28,680 nt of DNA from Ectocarpus siliculosus. Lineage: Eukaryota > Sar > Phaeophyceae > Ectocarpales > Ectocarpaceae. The stretch lies in assembly GCA_000310025.1 (NCBI GenBank), contig FN649749.1:917774-946453 (forward strand), given 5' to 3'. Under the pieces are notes generated by a model, which ran no database searches, was not told the origin of the DNA, and saw nothing but the letters and a program-made list of their open reading frames with translations. How positions within the stretch are numbered: the stretch's first letter is position 1; each line of letters starts with the position of its first letter. Both the position numbers and the translations under genes were made by a program. This document shows, in pieces, positions 25,701-28,680 of the stretch.

Positions 25701-27970
25701 CTTACCATGTGTCCCGAAGCGGCGGTGTCGATGAACACCCTCGTATGCTCGGCGGGCGCTGTCTTGTCCACTGCACGAAAAACGTTGGTGTACGCGACCA
25801 GCTCCTCATGCTGTATCGCGGCAGGCGGGTCCATTTCCTGCTCGTAGGAGGCAGCAGGCTCCTCGGTTTCCTCTGCTGTGGCAGGCGCAATCGGCACCTG
25901 CAATGGGACAGCACGTTCCAACAATGAATGGTAGCGAAGCTGTGGCAGGCGCAGCCAACACCTGCCCTACATTGACATCGGACGCCTCCTCAGGGGTCGA
26001 TGCAGCAGGCGCAAACGGCACCTGCTCGGGATCGCCTATGGCGATGTCGAACGATTCCAGCGTGAGGTCGACCTCGCGCGCGTGCGTGAGCCACGCCTGT
26101 GTCGTGGCTTCCGCGATCGTGTTGACCTGCTGCTGCTGCTGCGGTTGCTGTTGTTCACGGTTCGAAAACCGCGTGGCATTGGAGGCGCGAAGCGGGCAGT
26201 TCGTCCAGGTGTGTTCCGTAGAATTGTGACAGTAACTGCATAAGCCGTCCCTGTCGTACCCGCGTCTTTGCTGTGAGTGGTTTGGCCGTCCAGAGGGCCG
26301 GTTGTCGGAAGACGCACCACCAGCTCCGTTGCCAGAAGTTGCGCCGCCATGGTTCTGGTCGTTGCTGTTGTTCCCCCTCGACGACCCGTTGTTACGGTTC
26401 GACGAGTTGTTCCAGCTGCCACGTCCGCGTCCACCGCGCTGCGCGCGTCCACGACCATGATGACCGCCGCCCTTACGGAAAGAACGCGCTCCACCGTGTG
26501 TGACGGTATTCAGCGCACGGCTGCTGCTTCCGGACGCGTTCTTCGAGGCAACTTTACCACGAATGTGCATCGCGTGGAACGAAGTGGCTCGGTCGGCGAC
26601 CTCCTCGAAGGACAAGACGCTCCCAGCAGCCTGGCCGCACAGCAGCCCTGTCTTGAACTCTTTGTAGTGGTCGTCCGGCAGTGCTTTCAGGAAAGCGAAC
26701 GTCTTTCGGTGGTCAGCCACCGTGTCGTTATACACGGCTAGCTCCGTGCAGATCCGGCGCATGTCTTGAATAACATTGGCCGGATCAAAGTCGTGGTCCG
26801 CAGTAACTGCCAAAGATATGAACTTCTCGTGCAGCTCCTGCGTACGGTATACCCCAGCGGCCTGGTACTTTCGTTCCAGGGCGAGGAATGCTCCACGACC
26901 GTCTCCGTTGTAGGAAGACCCGTTAGGCGCGTATGCCTGCACAGTCTGTGAGGCCGCGCTCTGGTAGCCCCCGGTTTCAGATGTAGCGAGCATCAGCCGG
27001 GTAAAGATCTGTCCGTTCTTGTCCTGGTATCCTTCCAGGGCAGTTTGGTATGCCAAAGTCTGGTTTGGCGTAGCGCTTGGTCCAGGATCCGTAGGGGCTT
27101 TCTCCACTCCCAACAGAACCTTGTGCAGCTTGTCCTCCATAAATAAGGAGGTCTGCAGAGTTCGCCAGCCGACGTAGTCGCCTGGGTCACCACTGAACTT
27201 GGCGAATCCTCTTCGGATCTCGCCTGACGAGCCGGTAGCCATGCTTACCGACGCTTGTGACTCTGGTGTACTAGCTCGAGCAACTCGAGGCTCAAAACCT
27301 GTTGAGGCAACAGCACTGTCACTGCAGTTGCTGTACAGCTATTCCTTCAGCTGTGGCTACAAAGTAGCTGGCATGTGATGCGAGGTTAGGTAGGCAAACA
27401 CACAGAGTGATATTATTATCCACACAGACGCCCAAGCTGTCTTCACCTGACGGTTACAGACTTGGCAACGCCTTCACAATACCGCATAAACCCATGCAGT
27501 AGAATAGAGTCGTTCTTGTACCGCAATTACTCCAACACAGACCAGAGCGGCTGGATGCAGGAGCGCACCGAAGTACATCTTGTCCGTGCTTGAAGCGCAC
27601 ACAATACTGTACGCCATACACACGTGTTGCGTACACACCGACCGATCTTCTTTTGAATTTTATACGCTTGCAGGACCAGGCGACGGCAGAGGGGAGGAAC
27701 ACGGGCGGCAAGAGGACTAAGCACAACAAGTCGATGGGGAACAAGAGTGCGACGGACAGCCCATCAGCACCCGCGTGCAGGTCTCGTAGGGGCCGCAAGA
27801 GGATGAACGGCGACGACGACGACGACAACGACGGCGGCGGCGGGAGCGCGGGAGACGGCTCCCCAGGGGCATGGTCTGCATCCGAGTCTCGGGCCAGCAA
27901 GCGCATTCGCCTCACGCCTTCCGGTAAGCCCCGGCGTACTCGTTCGGATAGAAGTGAGGTATGGAGCTGA
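15895..27970 (+). CDS. Protein kinase with a long repetitive nuclear-type tail (multi-exon, probably 5'-incomplete)
   Basis: The gene encodes an ATP-dependent protein phosphotransferase; substrate and pathway are unknown. Exons: 15895-16100, 16928-17021, 17590-17754, 19235-19294, 19502-19658, 19878-19966, 20494-21168 (continuing, see tail), about 21267-22511 and 27674-27970. Phases match at every kinase-domain junction. Kinase landmarks in order are: MKVLK (beta-3 Lys), ALHNEVKACVQL (alpha-C Glu), a hinge-like AIFKADAGPFDMS, WTAFAYQATITIVKMHARGG (alpha-E), THNDIKPANW (catalytic loop, HRD changed to HND but catalytic Asp, Lys and Asn kept), LVDLGSATF (DFG changed to DLG), NTISYMCPLA (APE changed), TDMYAFGKTL (alpha-F Asp). 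The DLG to CPL distance of about 22 residues is normal. The glycine loop is not found. The tail is Ser/Thr/Ala-rich with KRK clusters and ends KRIRLTPSGKPRRTRSDRSEVWS. The last intron holds a copia element. Confidence 0.7.
16101..16927 (+). other. Kinase intron with CAA/CGA repeat
   Basis: An 827-base intron (GTGAGC...ACCAG) dominated by the CAA/CGA trinucleotide tract at 16461-16702. Confidence 0.55.
16461..16702. repeat. (CAA)n/(CGA)n trinucleotide tract, about 240 bp
   Basis: Blocks of CAA are punctuated by ACGACAACGAC and end in a pure (CGA) run of about 12 units (16666-16701). All six frames are open, giving homopolymer-like peptides (Thr, Asn/Asp, Cys, Leu/Ser); none is a credible gene. 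The periodic punctuation suggests growth by duplication of blocks. Confidence 0.95.
16928..17021 (+). CDS. Kinase exon b: alpha-D to start of alpha-E
   Basis: The acceptor is ATCAACCAG. One base completes the proline codon from exon a, then FDMSHFSIDPAPGTSRKLDM followed by SMADWTAFAYQ. I end the exon at CCAG|GCAAGC, a GC donor close to the usual consensus of GC-AG introns, because joining there gives an uninterrupted alpha-E helix (FAYQATITIVKMHARGG). A GT donor further on (17046, GTACCA) would add eight residues in the middle of that helix. Confidence 0.6.
17022..17589 (+). other. Probable GC-AG intron
   Basis: A 568-base intron starting GCAAGC and ending CACCACAG. No gene is seen in it. 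GC-AG introns are a known minor class, spliced by the major spliceosome. Confidence 0.5.
17590..17754 (+). CDS. Kinase exon c: catalytic loop and DLG
   Basis: It runs from ATITIVKMHARGGVTHNDIK to LVDLGSATFND, acceptor CCACAG and donor GAT|GTGAGC, phase 0 at both ends. It carries the catalytic Asp, the Lys and Asn of DIKPAN and the metal-binding Asp of DLG, so the enzyme is probably active. Confidence 0.8.
17818..17859. other. Assembly gap (42 N)
   Basis: Unresolved bases lie between two C-runs of about 13 (17779-17791 and 17862-17874). The same TAC-plus-C-run motif ends each 418-bp repeat further on, so more repeat copies may be missing here. Confidence 0.95.
17893..18018 (+). repeat. 68-bp tandem duplication
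   Basis: Two copies start at 17893 and 17961 and share GGTTTTCGTCGCTTGGCAAC and GACGTTGTAAAA. They differ at a few bases. Confidence 0.85.
18083..18917 (+). repeat. 418-bp tandem duplication bounded by C-runs
   Basis: Copy 1 is 18083-18500 and copy 2 is 18501-18917. By eye they differ at only a handful of positions (for example TATGAATGG/CATAATGG, CACCACG/CACCTCG, CGCAGCTG/CGTAGCTG, GGCATGCT/GGCGTGCT) and in C-run length. Each unit begins GCGGTAAC and ends in a C-run followed by GAAGCT. Within the unit, GTTGTGCGG and CCGCGCAAC can form a 9-bp stem. No coding frame is preserved. The near identity implies a recent duplication. Confidence 0.9.
19235..19294 (+). CDS. Kinase exon d: activation segment end
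   Basis: This 60-base exon, DDGNTGMPQWNTISYMCPLA, lies between TTGCAG and GTGAGA, phase 0 on both sides. NTISYMCPLA aligns with the family pattern GTxxYMAPE. The Glu of APE is absent. Confidence 0.65.
19502..19658 (+). CDS. Kinase exon e: alpha-F
   Basis: The acceptor is CTTCTGGCAG and the donor CCAG|GTGAGC, leaving one base (phase 1). It encodes MQSHTNFVNGVGDGKHNGF, then LTDMYAFGKTLAEVYGG, matching the kinase pattern SDVYSFGxxLxEL of subdomain IX. Confidence 0.75.
19878..19966 (+). CDS. Kinase exon f: C-lobe end
   Basis: The acceptor is GTGTCGTAG. Its first two bases complete the codon left by exon e, then LEELLDHVTTAKLTARWDID and EVFESDFMK, donor AAG|GTATTT in phase 0. The fit of phase and amphipathic composition supports it. 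An alternative acceptor at CATTTTCAG (19798) opens no matching frame. Confidence 0.65.
19967..20493 (+). other. Kinase intron
   Basis: A 527-base intron, GTATTT to TTTGCAG. Nothing else is recognised. Confidence 0.55.
20494..21168 (+). CDS. Kinase tail exon g, Ser/Thr/Ala-rich
   Basis: The acceptor is ATGCTTTGCAG, phase 0: AYASEHPHANDPIITPVASD, then low-complexity Ser/Thr/Gly/Ala sequence. The frame meets TAA at 21166-21168, yet the same frame stays open and coding-like just afterwards (AVGSVGAETPTTSVGPTPPA) and the next block is read in another frame. So either the protein ends here, or a short intron (for example 21139-21266) or an error/mutation interrupts the tail. Confidence 0.55.
   Translation, partial: AYASEHPHANDPIITPVASDSGGATAGVVGCTSTSTDADEAETDIWRDSYADAPIPPSATIGVGRASTSGAEGGRGVPMPKFTAYPGPGGWGPAQPSRAAQLAVKAAAKAAKSNVMVPVNVPASVPPNETIKGAEGSAKSSSATSGHSGMWSTSTGMGVGTSTSGTGMTGSEPADSTQTGQTRPSPSLPRRVPGAVDSGACIMTGSSRAGDSGEDVLGLDPDLH
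21267..22511 (+). CDS. Kinase tail exon h with five 40-residue repeats
   Basis: The frame that includes DEAAEEVPAPPATDQHQPAS, later MSRRGGVSGASAP, is open from 21267 to the donor GAC|GTGAGT at 22512 (phase 0), which joins the last exon in frame. Five consecutive repeats of 40-41 residues start at 21795, 21918, 22038, 22158 and 22278. Each has GSSATTGA, a KRK, a GDGEE-like acidic part and a HTRTK or PRTK end. If 21168 is the true stop, this would be a separate or broken coding block. The 5' end is therefore uncertain. Confidence 0.5.
21795..22394 (+). repeat. Coding tandem repeat, five units of about 120 bp
   Basis: Units share CATCGGCTACGACTGGAGCA, GAGGAAA, and GGGGA(C/T)GG(A/C)GAGGAA elements. 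Period 120 with one 123-base unit, all in frame. The codon frame is preserved across units, supporting translation. Confidence 0.85.
22626..22630. repeat. Target-site duplication CAGAC (left)
   Basis: It immediately precedes the left LTR and matches 27538-27542. Confidence 0.93.
22631..22868 (-). repeat. 3' LTR of the copia element (238 bp)
   Basis: It begins TGTTGAGGCA and ends CTCCAACA on the plus strand, with 5-bp inverted ends TGTTG/CAACA. I find no difference from the other LTR in a base-by-base reading. Confidence 0.95.
22869..22961 (-). promoter_or_regulatory. Polypurine tract and two extra polypurine-like copies
   Basis: Next to the 3' LTR the minus strand reads CTTGAGAGGACA, the expected polypurine primer for plus-strand DNA. 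Near-identical motifs (CGAGAGGACAT) recur at 22927-22938 and 22950-22961, so three candidate tracts lie within 95 bases. Confidence 0.6.
23147..25924 (-). CDS. pol: Copia pol polyprotein (protease, partial integrase, reverse transcriptase, RNase H)
   Basis: The open frame is 925 codons; the first codon given is TTG and the frame is open further upstream, so it is probably made as a fusion with gag. Protease: FIDTAASGHMV at about residues 64-74 (active Asp in DTAASG). Integrase: only the C-terminal part of the core, with PQGNAVAERG (residues 174-183, catalytic Glu) and LWAEAVKAAIYIKNRTP; the zinc-binding region and the two catalytic Asp are missing between about residues 150 and 172. Reverse transcriptase: about 440-690 with DIRTAFLHA and YVDD at 608-611. 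RNase H: FVDSDFAGD (776-784), SSVEAEFVAL, WEDNSG, KHIDVKFHHVR. RT and RNase H look intact. It ends TAG at 23147. Confidence 0.93.
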   Translation of the reverse strand: MLERAVPLQVPIAPATAEETEEPAASYEQEMDPPAAIQHEELVAYTNVFRAVDKTAPAEHTRVFIDTAASGHMVSGESPVSQHVVDLVDCDVRIKGSCGTSSATKKGTLKFKLKNDKGQPVPIELEVLLVRDLGANIFSVGALDEKGVKTDLLSAPPALRSRNLSFPISTAEVPQGNAVAERGFRTVIGAARSLMLGAPHLPRQLWAEAVKAAIYIKNRTPTDVLDGKAPLEVWEDKPLGSLKHMHEWVSVAFKHVEARSRNDKFSARAKKYYMVGYNTTSKTWRLWDPAEPLKITNSAEVSFREVDARDVARPMHGSDPFPEQGQIFQPGIITTGAETKDEEPELAETNDGPDEEPPAVRKSGRTTRPRDRLNLFTTEQVFETEYALVIGGEIGNLGQGIPGQLGYMPADPPNYRAAVNGPDAVGWMKSMEEENRSLLDHDVYEWVDPPCDAQIIPSKYIYKWKYNEAGIAVRQKSRIVVQGFYEAETGTDNAAPVASLQAVHLIVAHAAKNGLVLRQADIRTAFLHARMEPRSKPVYVIPPEGFSCDSGRARQVWKLRAWLYGLRFSPKGWWGTLHDFLLKIGFVESTAEPCLYILDDGDVLLLVYVDDILLTGEGENKVLSIVDQLNERFETVDLGGARFLLGMGINRDRAAGTILLEQEAYTNAVLDKFGMADARPTTSPSEAGPVSVLEDEVLSAEDTTYFRSATGSLLYLSRCTRPDITHSVMVLTRSMAKPGPRAMQKLKRVLRYLKGTISIGVRYGEDAGDGNVITAFVDSDFAGDLDKGYSTTGVVLYFAGGPVEWTSSKQTVVATSSVEAEFVALSKGCNIIKYFRHLLDTINQTQEEATVVWEDNSGALKLTRSFRITPRTKHIDVKFHHVRSLVADGVVDVKQISTSLQKADIFTKGLNPSEFLRARGMLLGV
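25806..27242 (-). CDS. gag: Copia gag protein
   Basis: 478 residues, ATG at 27242 in context AAGCATGG. The N-terminal part (FAKFSGDPGDYVGWRTLQTS, then LALERKYQA and LKALPDDHYKEFKTGL) is typical of copia Gag. A Gly/Arg/Asn-rich stretch (about 255-330) precedes a zinc knuckle CSYCHNSTEHTWTNC at 335-349 with spacing C-X2-C-X5-H-X4-C (one longer than the usual X4). A Gln run follows. Gag forms the virus-like particle and binds RNA. The last part overlaps pol by 119 bases in a different frame. Confidence 0.9.
   Translation of the reverse strand: MATGSSGEIRRGFAKFSGDPGDYVGWRTLQTSLFMEDKLHKVLLGVEKAPTDPGPSATPNQTLAYQTALEGYQDKNGQIFTRLMLATSETGGYQSAASQTVQAYAPNGSSYNGDGRGAFLALERKYQAAGVYRTQELHEKFISLAVTADHDFDPANVIQDMRRICTELAVYNDTVADHRKTFAFLKALPDDHYKEFKTGLLCGQAAGSVLSFEEVADRATSFHAMHIRGKVASKNASGSSSRALNTVTHGGARSFRKGGGHHGRGRAQRGGRGRGSWNNSSNRNNGSSRGNNSNDQNHGGATSGNGAGGASSDNRPSGRPNHSQQRRGYDRDGLCSYCHNSTEHTWTNCPLRASNATRFSNREQQQPQQQQQVNTIAEATTQAWLTHAREVDLTLESFDIAIGDPEQVPFAPAASTPEEASDVNVGQVLAAPATASLPFIVGTCCPIAGADCACHSRGNRGACCLLRAGNGPACRDTA
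27275..27299 (-). promoter_or_regulatory. Region of the primer-binding site
   Basis: Immediately inside the 5' LTR the minus strand reads GGTTTTGAGCCTCGAG. It does not start with TGG, so it is not an obvious match to a tRNA 3' CCA end. CTCGAG-CAA-CTCGAG at 27275-27289 can fold on itself. Copia elements may prime from an internal tRNA site, which I cannot test. Confidence 0.35.
27300..27537 (-). repeat. 5' LTR of the copia element (238 bp)
   Basis: Same length and sequence as 22631-22868. In the element's orientation it should carry the promoter; GGATAATAATATC within it is AT-rich and could serve as a TATA-like site, but that is a guess. Confidence 0.95.
27538..27542. repeat. Target-site duplication CAGAC (right)
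   Basis: It immediately follows the right LTR. A 5-bp duplication is typical of copia integration. Confidence 0.93.
27674..27970 (+). CDS. Kinase terminal exon
   Basis: The acceptor is TTTTATACGCTTGCAG, phase 0, matching the phase-0 donor at 22512. It reads DQATAEGRNTGGKRTKHNKS, then an Asp/Gly run and a basic end (SRASKRIRLTPSGKPRRTRS), stop TGA 27968-27970. The basic clusters suggest nuclear location. A GT at 27923 (CCG|GTAAGC) could be an alternative donor. Confidence 0.6.
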   Translation, partial: DQATAEGRNTGGKRTKHNKSMGNKSATDSPSAPACRSRRGRKRMNGDDDDDNDGGGGSAGDGSPGAWSASESRASKRIRLTPSGKPRRTRSDRSEVWS

Positions 27971-28435
27971 CCGTTCGCTCCAGGCCTCCTCCCAGAACGC
28001 AGACTAACAACATGCTACGGTCTCCACGCCCCCGTCCTCTCCCAAACCACCCCCTCTTCTTGTTGAGCAGCGTGAACCTGAGGGCCGGAGGGCATATCCC
28101 CTACGCGCGCTGCAACCCACAAGTGCAGGGTAAATGATGCTTCCTTGTCCGAGAGGACGGTTTTTCTTTGAGCTAGCACATAAATTACACGAAGATTTCC
28201 GTGACAGCGGTGTGACGTGCACGATGGGACGAGAGGCGTTGCATTTGTTGCTGCTGCTGCTGCCACTGCTGCTGCTGCTGCGCGAAGGGGCAAAGGCGAA
28301 CGCGCATTTCGGTGCCTTCGGTTTGCTGCAAGGGGGAGAATGACATCTCTTGCCCCCCCCCCCTCACAAATCCAAAAAGGGAAAAAAGGGGAAGAAAAAC
28401 AAAGGAAATCCCATTGACAATACATCAACGCCATA
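27971..28435. other. 3' flank of the kinase gene, running into the contaminated end
   Basis: No gene is seen. A CTG run (28248-28281) and a C-run (28352-28363) occur. The left limit of the foreign cDNA lies somewhere in this stretch; AT-richer, UTR-like sequence from about 28364 onward may already belong to it. Confidence 0.4.
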
Positions 28436-28657
28436 TTAACAACCCAATGCCGGCTTCTGTGGACCTCCGCCACCGCCATTTTCTTGAATATTAATAGTTA
28501 AATGCCCAGGCAACTTTCTGTTGGGCCTTGCCTCCTGCAACATCAACACCACGTCCCTCATGGAAGGTCTGTCCGCTGGGTTCTTGCTGGTGCAAAGCAG
28601 CGCGATCCTCAACATCTGGATCATCCCCTCCCTCACCGATGTGCACGTCACCCCCCC
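28436..28657 (-). CDS. C-terminal fragment of a land-plant LRR receptor-like kinase (contaminant)
   Basis: About 73 codons ending TAA at 28436-28438. The stretch [20 protein letters not shown] followed by [16 protein letters not shown] is the end of the kinase domain of plant LRR receptor kinases of subfamily XI (the TDR/PXY-like group is closest from memory). The RP pair in ADRPSMRDV is the conserved subdomain XI Arg. The upstream part is cut where the adaptor begins, so only the C-lobe end is present. A Gly run and QKPALGC follow. The plant source is inferred from this motif set, which I would not expect in an alga. Confidence 0.8.
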   Translation of the reverse strand, partial: GGVTCTSVREGMIQMLRIALLCTSKNPADRPSMRDVVLMLQEARPNRKLPGHLTINIQENGGGGGPQKPALGC

Positions 28658-28659
28658 GT

Positions 28660-28680
28660 ACCTGCCCGGGCGGCCGCTCG
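28660..28680. other. Subtractive-hybridisation cDNA adaptor sequence
   Basis: On the minus strand the window starts CGAGCGGCCGCCCGGGCAGG and then T, which matches from memory the nested-primer part of adaptor 1 of the PCR-Select subtraction method. The next insert bases are AC, recreating GTAC: inserts in that method are RsaI fragments. It contains NotI (GCGGCCGC) and SmaI (CCCGGG) sites and is synthetic, not genomic. Confidence 0.85.

Larger units (their letters stand above)
22631..27537 (-). mobile_element. Ty1/copia LTR retrotransposon, 4907 bp, integrase-deficient
   Basis: Order on the minus strand: 5' LTR (27300-27537), leader, gag (27242-25806), pol with protease, residual integrase, reverse transcriptase and RNase H (25924-23147), a 278-base untranslated part, and 3' LTR (22868-22631). 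RT after the integrase remnant is the copia (Pseudoviridae) order. It sits antisense in the last intron of the kinase gene. The flanking 5-bp duplication CAGAC and LTRs that look identical indicate a recent insertion. Most of the integrase is missing, so it probably needed integrase from a relative, or lost it after insertion. Confidence 0.95.
22512..27673 (+). other. Last kinase intron, interrupted by the copia element
   Basis: Donor GTGAGT at 22512, acceptor ACGCTTGCAG ending at 27673. Without the 4907-bp element and one target-site copy the intron would be about 250 bases. Confidence 0.65.

Overview
The window is eukaryotic nuclear DNA, most likely from a stramenopile such as a brown alga (phaeophyte). 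The genus is inferred from style, not shown. The evidence is GC-rich, alanine/proline-rich exons split by long introns with GTGAGT/GTGAGC donors and pyrimidine-CAG acceptors, introns full of CTGT, GT and CAA/CGA repeats, a Pol III-type tRNA gene, and a Ty1/copia LTR retrotransposon. There is one 42-base assembly gap.

Layout. (1) 42-4023, plus strand: the 3' part of a gene for a low-complexity, probably nuclear protein (poly-Ala, Pro-rich, basic cluster, Asp/Glu run), in three phase-0 exons. (2) About 4024-15890: no convincing protein gene. It holds a minisatellite, two copies of a short poly(A)-tailed repeat (minus orientation), a strong compound hairpin (7666-7728), a tRNA-Gln(TTG) gene (8054-8124) and a nested inverted-repeat array (8778-10915) in which related modules alternate in orientation. 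A 40-bp-arm palindrome sits at 10280-10382. (3) 15895-27970, plus strand: a protein kinase gene assembled here from phase-compatible exons. Kinase motifs appear in the right order (MKVLK, an alpha-C Glu, HNDIKPAN, DLG, a YMCPLA variant of the APE motif, and TDMYAFG). A long Ser/Thr/Ala-rich nuclear-type tail follows, with five 40-residue repeats. One intron appears to be GC-AG. (4) 22631-27537, minus strand: a copia element inside the last intron of the kinase gene. Its two 238-bp LTRs read as identical and it has a perfect 5-bp target duplication, but its pol lacks most of the integrase. (5) 28436-28659, minus strand: the C-terminal end of a land-plant-type LRR receptor kinase. It abuts a 21-base sequence at 28660-28680 that I recognise as a subtractive-hybridisation cDNA adaptor, joined exactly at an RsaI half-site. 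The right end of the contig therefore looks like foreign cDNA contamination.

How the parts relate: the kinase gene and gene 1 point the same way but are about 12 kb apart and share no visible regulation. The copia element lies antisense to its host and sits entirely in an intron, so splicing could remove it. The most unusual non-coding structure is the alternating inverted-repeat array. The most informative oddities are the integrase-less but young copia element, a peptide repeat showing where its gag/pol frame changed, and the adaptor-tagged plant fragment.
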